Assembly: GCA_902363255.1 (NCBI GenBank)
Contig: CABIZO010000004.1
Location: 310,001-374,000, forward strand
Direction: 5' to 3'
DNA length: 64,000 nucleotides
Source of the DNA: Peptostreptococcaceae bacterium
Lineage (GTDB): Bacteria > Bacillota > Clostridia > Peptostreptococcales > Peptostreptococcaceae
Part shown: positions 7,642 to 16,684 of the stretch, one piece after another
How positions within the stretch are numbered: position 1 is the stretch's first letter
Layout: every line of letters starts with the position of its first letter
Program-made: the position numbers and the translations under genes
The notes under the pieces: model-generated
Database searches by the model: none
Told to the model about the DNA's origin: nothing
Seen by the model: the letters and a program-made list of their open reading frames with translations, nothing else

Positions 7642-9651
7642 TTACATAATTCTTTTAAACATTTTTTCAATTTCTTTTTTTGATATTTCAACTATGGTCG
7701 GTCTACCATGAGGACACGTAAATGGATTATCACATACCTCCATTTGAGATAGAAGCTTTTTCATTTCCATAGTATGAATTTTATCATTTGCTTTTATAGC
7801 TGCTCTACATGCCATAGATGCAAATTTATCTCCTTTTAAATCGTAGCTATTTTTTAAATCATCTATATTATCGATAATTTGAAGAATAAATTTCTCACTT
7901 TCAGGGTTTCCAAAAATAGTAGGTACACCTCTTATCATAATGTGATTATTTCCAAATAACTCAATTTCAAAACCAAAATTTAAAAACAAATCAAGATTAC
8001 CTTCTACTTTTAGCATATCTACATTAGATATTTCTAGCACTATTGGGTCTAACAGCATTTGCATATCTATTTTATGACTTTTAAATTTTTTCATATATTC
8101 TTCATATAATACCTTTTCATGAGCTGCATGTTGATCTAATAAATACATAGAATTTCCTTTTTCAAGTACAATATAGGTATTTAATATACTTCCTACAACT
8201 CTAAAATCAGTAATAGAAAATCTATTTTCATTTGTTGTTAAATTTTCATCTTTTATTATTTCCTCATAGTCTTTATTTTCTATTTTACTTAAGTTATCTA
8301 ACTCATCAAAAGTGAAAGCTTTACTAACATCAATAACACCGTCTATAAAGTATTCTCCACTCTTATTTTTTAAAGGTTGAAGCTTAATGTCCTTTTGAAG
8401 TCCTTCTATAGTTATGCTTGTTTTAGTAGATACTCCTTCTTTATTAGCTTCTACTTTATTTTCTTCTTTATTATTTTTATTTAAAGCTTCTTCTAGTGAT
8501 ATAAAATCATTTACAACTTCAAAGTTGTTTTCTTTTGGCGTAGCCATACTTATATTATTTAATGTAGTATTTGAAACTTCTTCTTTTTTATCTAGATATA
8601 TATCTTTACTTTCGTTTATTAAAGGTTTTCTATCATAGACTTCATATTTTCCAATTAGAGCAGTATTAAGTAGTTTTCTTTTTAATATATCTCTAATTTC
8701 TATATATAAATCTTTATCATTTTCAAATTTAATTTCCATTTTTGTAGGATGTATATTTACATCTATCTTTGAAGGATTTATATCAATATTTAAAAAACAT
8801 ACTCCATGTTTATTAATTGGTATAATACTTTTATATGCTTCACTTATAGCATCTAATATTATTTTACTTTTTACAAATCTATTGTTTATATAAATATGTT
8901 GTAAGTTTTTATTTGAACGATAAATATTATTATTTCCTATATATCCAGAAATAGTACAGAATTTGCCTTCTTCATTAATTTCAATTAAATTTTCTACGAT
9001 CTCTTTTCCATATATGCTTCTAATAACAGAAATAAGCTTATTGTCTCCTGGTGTATTTAACATTAATTTTCCATTATTTATATATTTAAATTGAATATGC
9101 GTATTTCCAATGGCAAGTTTATTAATTAAATCACTTATATTTATAGTTTCTGCATGAGTTGATTTTAAAAACTTTTGTCTAACAGGAGTATTAAAAAATA
9201 AATCTTTTATAATAATCGTAGTACCATTCTTTGTTCCAACAGGTTCTTTTAATACTTCTTTTCCACCTTCTAAAATAACCTTAGTTCCAAGAGGTTCCTC
9301 TTTTGTCTTAGTAATCATTTCTAAACGAGAAACAGAAGCTATAGAAGCTAAAGCCTCTCCTCTAAATCCTAAAGAATATAAATCATATAAATCATCTATT
9401 TTTTGAATTTTACTAGTAGCATGTCTTAAGAAAGACTTATCAACTTCGCTAGACAGTATACCACTACCATTATCTGTTATTCTTATTTGTTTTTTTCCAC
9501 CGTCAACTATATCTATAACTATCTGTGTAGAGCCTGCATCTATGGAGTTTTCTATTAATTCTTTAGTAACAGAAGAAGGTCTCTCGACTACTTCTCCTGC
9601 TGCAATTTTATTTATGGTTAAATCATCTAATATATTTATTTTCTTTGACAT
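7642..9651 (-). CDS. mutL: DNA mismatch repair protein MutL
   Basis: 669 residues from the ATG at 9651 (GGAGGTATATT upstream); an 11-codon upstream extension lacks a site. The GHKL ATPase motifs are present: ELIENSIDAG, ITDNGSGI, GFRGEALASI. The C-terminal domain has the endonuclease motif LLDQHAAHEKVLYEE and ending CPHGRPTI, typical of MutL from bacteria without MutH. MutL links MutS mismatch recognition to strand nicking. The middle linker (residues ~330-470) is poorly conserved and contains one of the three GGCGTAGCC 9-mers of this region. It is transcribed just after mutS. Confidence 0.95.
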   Translation of the reverse strand: MSKKINILDDLTINKIAAGEVVERPSSVTKELIENSIDAGSTQIVIDIVDGGKKQIRITDNGSGILSSEVDKSFLRHATSKIQKIDDLYDLYSLGFRGEALASIASVSRLEMITKTKEEPLGTKVILEGGKEVLKEPVGTKNGTTIIIKDLFFNTPVRQKFLKSTHAETINISDLINKLAIGNTHIQFKYINNGKLMLNTPGDNKLISVIRSIYGKEIVENLIEINEEGKFCTISGYIGNNNIYRSNKNLQHIYINNRFVKSKIILDAISEAYKSIIPINKHGVCFLNIDINPSKIDVNIHPTKMEIKFENDKDLYIEIRDILKRKLLNTALIGKYEVYDRKPLINESKDIYLDKKEEVSNTTLNNISMATPKENNFEVVNDFISLEEALNKNNKEENKVEANKEGVSTKTSITIEGLQKDIKLQPLKNKSGEYFIDGVIDVSKAFTFDELDNLSKIENKDYEEIIKDENLTTNENRFSITDFRVVGSILNTYIVLEKGNSMYLLDQHAAHEKVLYEEYMKKFKSHKIDMQMLLDPIVLEISNVDMLKVEGNLDLFLNFGFEIELFGNNHIMIRGVPTIFGNPESEKFILQIIDNIDDLKNSYDLKGDKFASMACRAAIKANDKIHTMEMKKLLSQMEVCDNPFTCPHGRPTIVEISKKEIEKMFKRIM

Positions 9652-9741
9652 AATATACCTCCAAAGAATAATTTTTAGCCACAATCACAATATTGAAGCT
9701 AATTTTATTTGAGCTATTTCTATTAAGCTACTTAATTGATA

Positions 9742-12588
9742 CTATTTTTTTGCCTTCTTTTGAAGATTAAATAGTGCATTCATGGCATCTAGCGGAGTCA
9801 TACTTAATATATCTAGATTTTTTATCTCATCTATTAAGTTATTATCTTCTACTATATCAAAAGATATTTGATCTACACTTAAAGCAACTTCTTTACTTAC
9901 TATATTGTCTTGATTCTCTCTTTGCAGTTTTTCGTATTCATCATTTAATTTTTCATAATCTTTTTTAAGCTTTTTATAAGTTTTATTTAAATTTTCTTTT
10001 TCTAATTTTAATGATTCACACTCATTCTTTAAATTACTATCTTCAAGTTTTTTTAGCTCTAATTCTAAGTTTAATGATGAATTTCGAACTCCCGAACATT
10101 TGTTCTCCGTTTCAAAATTATCACTTTCGTTATTATTAGCTGAATTATTTATGGCGTAGCCATTATATATATGATTTTTCTCTAAATCCTTTAATATCTC
10201 TGATGATCTATGGATAACTTCGTCAGGAAGCTTAGCAAGCTTAGCCACATATATACCATAACTTTTATCCGCTGGACTATCTATAATTTTTCTAAGGAAT
10301 ATTATATTTTCTCCGTCATCCTTAACAGCAATAGAATAATTCTTAACTTCATCAAATTCATTTTCTAGCTCTGTTAACTCGTGATAATGAGTGGCAAATA
10401 AAGTCTTGCACTTAATATATTTTTCAATATATTCAACTATAGACCAAGCTAAGCTTATACCATCATAAGTAGATGTACCTCTACCTATTTCATCTAATAT
10501 AACTAAACTCTTATCTGTTGCATTTTTTAATATGTGAGAAACCTCACTCATTTCCACCATGAAAGTTGATTGGCCTTGTGATAAATCATCACTTGCTCCA
10601 ACTCTTGTAAATATTCTATCGCAAATTGGAATATTAGCATATTCTGCTGGGACAAATGAACCCATATGAGCCATTAAGCAAATTATGGCTGTTTGTCTCA
10701 TATAAGTAGATTTACCAGCCATATTTGGTCCTGTAATTATATTAATAATATTTTCTCCACTATTTAAATAAGTATCATTTGGAACAAAGTTTTCTTCTCC
10801 AACTATATTTTCTATAACTGGATGACGTCCATTTTTAATATCTAATTTATTATCTATATTTATATTTGGTTTTACATAATTGTTTATATGAGCTACTGTG
10901 GCAAAAGAAGTAAATACATCTATATTTCCTATGATTTTAGCCACGTTTTGAATTCTATCTATGTTGTTATAAATAGTTTGTCTAATCTTTACGAAGATTT
11001 CATATTCCAATGCTTTTATTTTTTCTTCAGCATGTAGAATTTTATCTTCTATTTCTTTTAACTCTTCTGTTATAAATCTTTCTGCATTACTTAGAGTTTG
11101 CTTTCTTATATATCTACCCTCTAAATCTAAGTTAGCTAAGTTTACTTTTGTTATTTCAATATAGTAACCAAAAACTTTATTAAATCCTATTTTAAGTGAT
11201 TTAACTCCTGTTTTTTCTCTTTCACGATTTTCTATATCCTTTATCATAAAAGCACCATTTTTAGAGATATCTCTAAGTTCTCTTAATTCTTCGTTATATG
11301 AAGATTTTATTATATTTCCATCTTTTATAGTTATGCTTGGTTCTTCCATAATAGCTTCATTTATTAGCTCATATATATCTTTTAAATCTTCCATAGTATC
11401 AATATATTTTTTTATCGTACTTCCATCACAAGAGTTTATTCTATCCCTTAAAAGCGGAAGCTTTTCTATGGAATTCTTTAAATTAATCATTTCTTTTGGT
11501 GTTACTTTTTCAAAGGCAATTTTCCCACAAATTCTTTCTATGTCGTAGACATTTTTAAGTATATCTATTAAATCTTCTCTTAAAGAAAAATCATCCTTTA
11601 TTTCTTCTATAACATCAAGTCTTTCATCTATCCTTTTTTTATTGACTAAGGGTTCTTCTACATATTTTCTAAGAAGTCTTCCACCCATGGCTGTAGAAGT
11701 TTTATCTAATACATGAAGTAGAGAACCTTTCTTTTTAGAACCTCTAATTGTTTGAGTAAGTTCTAGATTGATTCTAGTAAACATATCAAGAACCATATAC
11801 TCATTAGGATTATATATATTTATTTCATTTATATTTGATGTGATTTGCTTTTGAGTATTGTAAATATAGTTAAGTAGTATACATAAACTATTTTTTATTA
11901 AGTCATCATTATCAAATCTCAAAGTTCTTAAATAGTCTTCACTAAAATATTCACTTAATATATTAATATTTAAATAATCCTTATCGAATTTTTCATTTAT
12001 ATAAATATTTCCCATTGTAGCAATATTTTTTAAATTATCTTTGAAGCTTAAATCATTTAATATAATTTCTGAAGGGCTAATCTTAGCTATTTCTTCAATG
12101 AGTTTATCTTCTTTAATAAGCGTGGCATTGGTTTCTCCCGTACTTATATCCACATATGAAAGACCAAAATTATCATTAACTTTGTATAAAGACATTAAAT
12201 AGTTATTCTTTTTATTCTCAAGTAAATTTCCTTCTAAAACAGTACCCGGTGTAACTACTTGAATTACTTCTCTTTTTACTATTCCCTTTACACTTTGAGG
12301 ATCTTCCATTTGTTCTCCAATGGCAACTTTATATCCTGCTTCTACTAATTTCGATATATATGAAGCGGCAGCATGGAAAGGAATACCACACATAGGTGCT
12401 CTCTCCTCTAATCCGCAAGATTTTCCTGTTAAAGCTATTTCCAATACCTTTGAAGCTACTATGGCATCTTCAAAGAACATTTCATAAAAATCTCCCAATC
12501 TGAAAAATAATATACAATCAGGATATTTATCCTTACATTCAAAATATTGTTTCATCATAGGAGTAAGTTTTTGTCTATCAATCTCCAT
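9742..12588 (-). CDS. mutS: DNA mismatch repair protein MutS
   Basis: 948 residues, longer than the common ~850-870. The N-terminal mismatch-binding domain carries the Phe-X-Glu motif (FFRLGDFYEMFFEDA). The ATPase domain has Walker A GPNMAGKSTYMR and Walker B VILDEIGRGTSTYDG. The extra length is a charged coiled-coil insertion at ~815-905 (repeated LKKLE, LKLEKENL, LKKDYEKL units), placed before the short C-terminal helix region. A GGCGTAGCC 9-mer falls in the linker before that insertion. AGGAGG precedes the ATG. It is the first gene of the mutS-mutL-miaA-hfq series. Confidence 0.95.
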   Translation of the reverse strand: MEIDRQKLTPMMKQYFECKDKYPDCILFFRLGDFYEMFFEDAIVASKVLEIALTGKSCGLEERAPMCGIPFHAAASYISKLVEAGYKVAIGEQMEDPQSVKGIVKREVIQVVTPGTVLEGNLLENKKNNYLMSLYKVNDNFGLSYVDISTGETNATLIKEDKLIEEIAKISPSEIILNDLSFKDNLKNIATMGNIYINEKFDKDYLNINILSEYFSEDYLRTLRFDNDDLIKNSLCILLNYIYNTQKQITSNINEINIYNPNEYMVLDMFTRINLELTQTIRGSKKKGSLLHVLDKTSTAMGGRLLRKYVEEPLVNKKRIDERLDVIEEIKDDFSLREDLIDILKNVYDIERICGKIAFEKVTPKEMINLKNSIEKLPLLRDRINSCDGSTIKKYIDTMEDLKDIYELINEAIMEEPSITIKDGNIIKSSYNEELRELRDISKNGAFMIKDIENREREKTGVKSLKIGFNKVFGYYIEITKVNLANLDLEGRYIRKQTLSNAERFITEELKEIEDKILHAEEKIKALEYEIFVKIRQTIYNNIDRIQNVAKIIGNIDVFTSFATVAHINNYVKPNINIDNKLDIKNGRHPVIENIVGEENFVPNDTYLNSGENIINIITGPNMAGKSTYMRQTAIICLMAHMGSFVPAEYANIPICDRIFTRVGASDDLSQGQSTFMVEMSEVSHILKNATDKSLVILDEIGRGTSTYDGISLAWSIVEYIEKYIKCKTLFATHYHELTELENEFDEVKNYSIAVKDDGENIIFLRKIIDSPADKSYGIYVAKLAKLPDEVIHRSSEILKDLEKNHIYNGYAINNSANNNESDNFETENKCSGVRNSSLNLELELKKLEDSNLKNECESLKLEKENLNKTYKKLKKDYEKLNDEYEKLQRENQDNIVSKEVALSVDQISFDIVEDNNLIDEIKNLDILSMTPLDAMNALFNLQKKAKK

Positions 12589-12713
12589 CTTTCTACCTCC
12601 TTGTCTTTAGTTATTATATCATATAACATAATTTATATGTTATCTATAAAAATATAGAATTTATTATAATTTTTATGACGAAATAATTTATAATATGTAT
12701 TTAATAAAATATA

Positions 12714-12750
12714 AATAGCTATTTATTTAATACAAATAAATAGCTATTTG
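12714..12750. terminator. Inverted repeat between mutS and the 32-aa gene
   Basis: AAATAGCTATTTATTT, five bases, then its exact reverse complement. Read on the minus strand it follows the small membrane gene at 12817 and is followed by an AT-rich but not purely T stretch, so it is a weak terminator candidate. Confidence 0.4.
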
Positions 12751-12816
12751 AATATGAATATTATTAAGTTATCTTATCATGGCATGTATATATGTTATGA
12801 TAGTAAATAATTTATG

Positions 12817-12915
12817 TTATTTATTATTTTTTAATATTTTATTAAGTGATAATAGTGCTGCTCCTGCTATTATTACAAATGCTCCAAGCATAAATATCCA
12901 AGCTGTAGTTGTCAT
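12817..12915 (-). CDS. Small membrane protein (32 aa), MetS-like
   Basis: A 32-residue frame (MTTTAWIFMLGAFVIIAG then AALLSLNKILKNNK) starts at an ATG with AAAGGAGTGG eight bases upstream. It is a single transmembrane helix with a basic C-terminal end, so it should insert with the C-terminus inside. The size and N-terminus resemble the MetS-type small subunits of NSS transporters, but no transporter gene is adjacent. It stands alone in a ~440-base gap upstream of mutS. Function unknown. Confidence 0.5.
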   Translation of the reverse strand: MTTTAWIFMLGAFVIIAGAALLSLNKILKNNK

Positions 12916-13029
12916 ACTAACCACTCCTTTTTATTTTATAATATGAGTGAAGTGCAAGAATATTTCTCTATTTAACAACAGCTTAACAGATTTTACAACA
13001 AATTAATAATTTAATACATTCTTAACATT

Positions 13030-14304
13030 TCATAATTTTAAGTTATTCTTTTCATCAAATTCCAATTTAAAGTAATCACCTAATTTCTCAACCATATTTT
13101 TATTTTCTATCTCATCATAAGCTGCTTTGCTCATATAAATCTCATTTAAATTTTTAGTATTTTCTATAATAACTAATTTAATATCTTTATAATTTAAGAT
13201 ACCGCAGGTTTTGGCGCAAGCTTTAAACACATATTTATCATTCTCTAAAACCATTGGAAGCTTAATACTATTTGGTTCTGTGGAAGTTATGGCATTTAAA
13301 TATGTACTTTCAAATTCAATATTGTTATAAAACTTCTTACTGATAAAATCAGCCAATCCCATTCCATTTGCATTACCATATGAATCGCTATTTAAATTTA
13401 ATACTCCAATTTTTATAATATTTGGACCTCCACATGCTGCTTTAGTATGATATCTACCTATTATATTTGTGTCCATACCTGTACCGCTTATATTCTTACC
13501 CATTTCTTTTACTATTAACACATCTATATTATCTAAATATAGTTTCCCCATCAACTCTTTTGATTCTTCTAATAATAAAGGTTCTTTTGTAAGTATTTCT
13601 TCTTTATTTAAAATATTAACAGAAGCTATATCATCATAAGCATTTTCAACAGTAGCAACTCCAAATAATATATTTAATTTATCCAATGATATTTTTGCTG
13701 ATTCTTCAATATTTTCAGCCATTTTTTCAAATCTTAATGAATGAGTAACATCTGCACCTTGCCTTTTTCCCAGACCTATGGCAAGCATCTTCACTATACC
13801 ACTTTCATATTTACCTCTAAATGATGTATGACTCTTCACTCTATTAAGAAGTATTATTCCATCTGCATTAAAGGCATTTTTATCAATATATACAGGAAGG
13901 CCTTTAATAGTTTTACCTATTTCAACAACATCCATAGAAGATTTAATTTCACATCCCATACTCTCCTCTGTAATACCCAGTTTTTTAAGGATATGCTTTT
14001 GTCCAATGGCGTCTCCTCCACCATGACTTCCCATCGCAGGTATAATAAAAGGAATACCTCCTTTTTCTTTTACAAAATCTACTACAGTTTTCATAATTAT
14101 ACCGTAATGACTAATCCCTCTACTTCCGCCTGTTATAGCTATAGTTTTTCCCCTTTGAATTTTACTTTTAAAACTTCCTTCTTTTAACAATCTTTTAATT
14201 TCTTCTTCCACATTTTCTACTTTCTTCACTTTAAACTTTTGCTTTACTTTTACCACCTCGGGAAGCTTTATTTCTTTTAATATATTATTAATTTTATCCA
14301 TCAA
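13030..14304 (-). CDS. LarA-like (DUF2088) nickel-pincer isomerase family protein
   Basis: 424 residues. The pattern matches the LarA/DUF2088 superfamily: an N-terminal nucleotide/cofactor-binding fold with ITGGSRGISHYGII, PAMGSHGGGDA, then NRVKSHTSFRGKYESG and a long C-terminal domain. LarA itself is lactate racemase using a nickel-pincer nucleotide; relatives isomerise other 2-hydroxy acids. No larB/larC/larE genes are visible in the window, so the cofactor would have to be made elsewhere. The gene stands alone, divergent from the Nudix gene at 14430. Its substrate is unknown. Confidence 0.65.
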   Translation of the reverse strand: MMDKINNILKEIKLPEVVKVKQKFKVKKVENVEEEIKRLLKEGSFKSKIQRGKTIAITGGSRGISHYGIIMKTVVDFVKEKGGIPFIIPAMGSHGGGDAIGQKHILKKLGITEESMGCEIKSSMDVVEIGKTIKGLPVYIDKNAFNADGIILLNRVKSHTSFRGKYESGIVKMLAIGLGKRQGADVTHSLRFEKMAENIEESAKISLDKLNILFGVATVENAYDDIASVNILNKEEILTKEPLLLEESKELMGKLYLDNIDVLIVKEMGKNISGTGMDTNIIGRYHTKAACGGPNIIKIGVLNLNSDSYGNANGMGLADFISKKFYNNIEFESTYLNAITSTEPNSIKLPMVLENDKYVFKACAKTCGILNYKDIKLVIIENTKNLNEIYMSKAAYDEIENKNMVEKLGDYFKLEFDEKNNLKL

Positions 14305-14429
14305 ATCCCCCCCTATTAACTTAGTATCTATATTTTAGTATAGCATATAATATTTTTATATTTATTTAACTATATAATGTTATTATAATATTATATTATT
14401 AATAAGTTATATTTTAGGAGGCATTTTTT

Positions 14430-15038
14430 TTGAAAGACATAGTGAACAAATTTAATAATTATAAGCCCTATATAAATGGTTATAAATCCATGAAACGTGC
14501 TTCTGTATTAATACCATTAGTAAAAGATAATGGAAAGTACTCTATTTTATTTGAATTAAGATCTAAAAAAATGAGACATCAGCCTGGTGAGATTTCATTT
14601 CCTGGAGGAAAAATTGAAAATAATGAAACTCCAAAGGAGGCTTGTATAAGAGAAACTTGCGAGGAAATAGGAACTACTGCAGATAATATTAATATTATAT
14701 CTCCTTTAGATATTTATGTATCTCATGCAAATTTAATAATTCATCCTTATGTCGGTGAAATAAAAGATATAAGCAGTTTAGATATAAATAAAGATGAGGT
14801 TGATCATATATTTTCAGTTCCTATTGATTATTTGATGGACTATGATGCAAATGTATATACAAATGATATTAAAATCATTCCAAATGACGATTTTCCTTAT
14901 GAAAAAATACCAAACAAAGAAAAATATGAATTTTCTACAGGAGAGTATCCTGTATGGTTTTATGAGTATAAAAATTATGTTATTTGGGGCATAACTGCCA
15001 GAATTTTAGAAAATTTTTTAAATTATATAAAAAGCTAA
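14430..15038 (+). CDS. Nudix hydrolase, CoA pyrophosphatase type
   Basis: 202 residues from a TTG start at 14430 with AGGAGG nine bases upstream. The Nudix box is complete (GGKIENNETPKEA, CIRETCEEIGT), preceded by RHQPGEISFPGG, the signature of the CoA-pyrophosphatase (NUDT7/8, UPF0035) subfamily. The likely reaction is hydrolysis of CoA or oxidised CoA to 3',5'-ADP and phosphopantetheine. It is divergent from the LarA-like gene and shares a bidirectional terminator with the convergent gene at 15064. Confidence 0.8.
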   Translation: MKDIVNKFNNYKPYINGYKSMKRASVLIPLVKDNGKYSILFELRSKKMRHQPGEISFPGGKIENNETPKEACIRETCEEIGTTADNINIISPLDIYVSHANLIIHPYVGEIKDISSLDINKDEVDHIFSVPIDYLMDYDANVYTNDIKIIPNDDFPYEKIPNKEKYEFSTGEYPVWFYEYKNYVIWGITARILENFLNYIKS

Positions 15039-15070
15039 GTAAGACTCATAAGATTTATGAGTCTTACTTT
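15037..15070. terminator. Bidirectional terminator
   Basis: AGTAAGACTCATAA pairs perfectly with TTATGAGTCTTACT across a 3-4 base loop, with A and T runs on the flanks. It separates the convergent Nudix and VanZ/carboxypeptidase genes and overlaps the end of the latter. Confidence 0.75.
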
Positions 15071-16461
15071 ATACTTTGATATAAACACAGGCTGTCAATC
15101 CATCTGCCCTTATCCGTTGAACCCATTACGACACATATATAAGTTTTATTATCTATATCTGCCGCTGAAACTATACATTTCCCAGCATTTGATGAGCTTC
15201 CAGTTTTTAAGCCTTTAACATTAGAAGAATAATACTCACTATAAGGATTTATTAATTCATTTGTATTTTCGTATTTCACTTGACTACCATCAATAAATTC
15301 ATCATTTAATTTATAATTTGATACAATATCGCTAAGTATATTTGACTTCATAAATACTTCACCGATGCAAGCTAAATCTTTAGCAGTAGTATATTGGTTA
15401 TCTATATCGTATCCATCTGGTCTAATAAAATTAGAATTAGTAGCTCCAATAGAAACTGCTTTTTTATTAGCATAAATCATAAAATTTGATATAGCGTCTT
15501 TTATTGATAAATTATTATTAGATATCTTTTCTCCTGTATATCTTGCCAAGACGTAGGCTGCATCATTTCCCGAAGGGAGCAATAAACCATCTAGTAATTG
15601 CTTTACCGTAACTATATCCCCTTTTTTTAATCCTGCTTTTGAACCATCATTATAAACAAATTCTATTTCATCACCTACTATGACTTTTTCATCGACTTTA
15701 CAGTAATCTAATACTGTAAGTGCCGTAATCATTTTTGTAGTACTAGCAGGCGCAATTTTTTCATCAGAACCTTTACTATAAATAATATTATTATCATCTA
15801 CATCAAGTAAACATACATTTGAAGCTTGAATATGATCTAATTTTTTAAAATTAATATATAATCCACTACATATTACCGTAATAAAAATTAAAGCAAAATA
15901 ATAAAATAAATATTTTAGATTATTATATGTTATATAATTTGTATTCTTAATTTTAAGTTCACAAACATGACATAAAAACTTAAATACAAGATAGCCTATA
16001 TAAGTACCAATAGAAGCTAATATCATATGATTAATATCCGTACCTGTATATAAAAATAATTGAAATACTTCTATAAAAAAAGATAAGATTCCACCACATA
16101 AAATCACTTTAAAACCTGTATTAATCTTTTTACATAATAAAGGTAATAAAATACCATATGGTAAAAATATAATCATATATTTTAATAAAGTCTTCGGTTT
16201 TTCATATAAAAGTTCAAAAATCCTAAAAGGATTCATATTCAAATTATTGATATAATTGATCTTAAAAGAAAAACCATACACAGGTGAAATCAAATGTGAT
16301 AAAAGTATACTTAAGTATATAGTCATCAATATAAATATAAATTTATATATTTTTTTTGATTTATTGTTTTCTAAAATTCTTCTTTCATTTATTTTATTAT
16401 ATATAATACAAACTAATAAGCTCGAAATAACATATATTGATATATTTTCTATAAACTCCAT
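15064..16461 (-). CDS. VanZ-like domain fused to D-alanyl-D-alanine carboxypeptidase
   Basis: 465 residues with two parts. Residues ~1-200 contain about six hydrophobic segments in VanZ-like order, with NPFRIFELL, FLPYGILLPLLC and SFFIEVFQLFL typical of VanZ. Residues ~220-465 are a serine DD-carboxypeptidase (peptidase S11): SxxK in APASTTKMI, SGN in LPSGNDAAYVLAR, KTG in GLKTGSSSNAGK. The enzyme part would lie outside the membrane and trim the terminal D-Ala of peptidoglycan stem peptides. No vanR/S/H/A/X genes are nearby. An AAGGA site lies rather far (about 14 bases) from the ATG. Confidence 0.85.
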   Translation of the reverse strand: MEFIENISIYVISSLLVCIIYNKINERRILENNKSKKIYKFIFILMTIYLSILLSHLISPVYGFSFKINYINNLNMNPFRIFELLYEKPKTLLKYMIIFLPYGILLPLLCKKINTGFKVILCGGILSFFIEVFQLFLYTGTDINHMILASIGTYIGYLVFKFLCHVCELKIKNTNYITYNNLKYLFYYFALIFITVICSGLYINFKKLDHIQASNVCLLDVDDNNIIYSKGSDEKIAPASTTKMITALTVLDYCKVDEKVIVGDEIEFVYNDGSKAGLKKGDIVTVKQLLDGLLLPSGNDAAYVLARYTGEKISNNNLSIKDAISNFMIYANKKAVSIGATNSNFIRPDGYDIDNQYTTAKDLACIGEVFMKSNILSDIVSNYKLNDEFIDGSQVKYENTNELINPYSEYYSSNVKGLKTGSSSNAGKCIVSAADIDNKTYICVVMGSTDKGRWIDSLCLYQSIK

Positions 16462-16552
16462 TTTATAAATTTTTCCTTTCTAACACGTGTATCCCCTTGA
16501 TTATGTACAATTTGAAAAAATTTATAACATAAAAATTCATTTTTTATAATAT

Positions 16553-16561
16553 GGCGTAGCC
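16553..16561. repeat. GGCGTAGCC 9-mer, intergenic copy
   Basis: An intergenic copy of the 9-mer GGCGTAGCC, which also occurs inside mutL (8537-8545) and mutS (10153-10161), all in the same orientation. Here it is embedded in ATGGCGTAGCC, identical to the mutS copy over 11 bases. It is a GC-rich word in very AT-rich surroundings. Confidence 0.35.
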
Positions 16562-16628
16562 CTTTAAACTTTAAATCGATATTTTATACTAATTAGCCTG
16601 TATAAATATATCTAAAAAAGCTTAATAA

Positions 16629-16680
16629 CAAAAAAAGAGACGTCTCTCTAATGAATATAAATCATTTTGAGACATCTCAT
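16629..16680 (-). terminator. miaB terminator
   Basis: On the minus strand, GAGATGTCTC plus AAAATGA pairs (with a few G-U pairs) with TCATT and GAGACGTCTC, followed by a run of seven T. It lies directly after the miaB stop. Confidence 0.75.
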
Positions 16681-16684
16681 AATA

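Noticed and set aside
13828..14187. 119-codon open frame on the plus strand opposite the LarA-like gene
   Set aside because: Antisense shadow of a conserved protein, no start signal and low-complexity Ser/Phe/Tyr-rich product.
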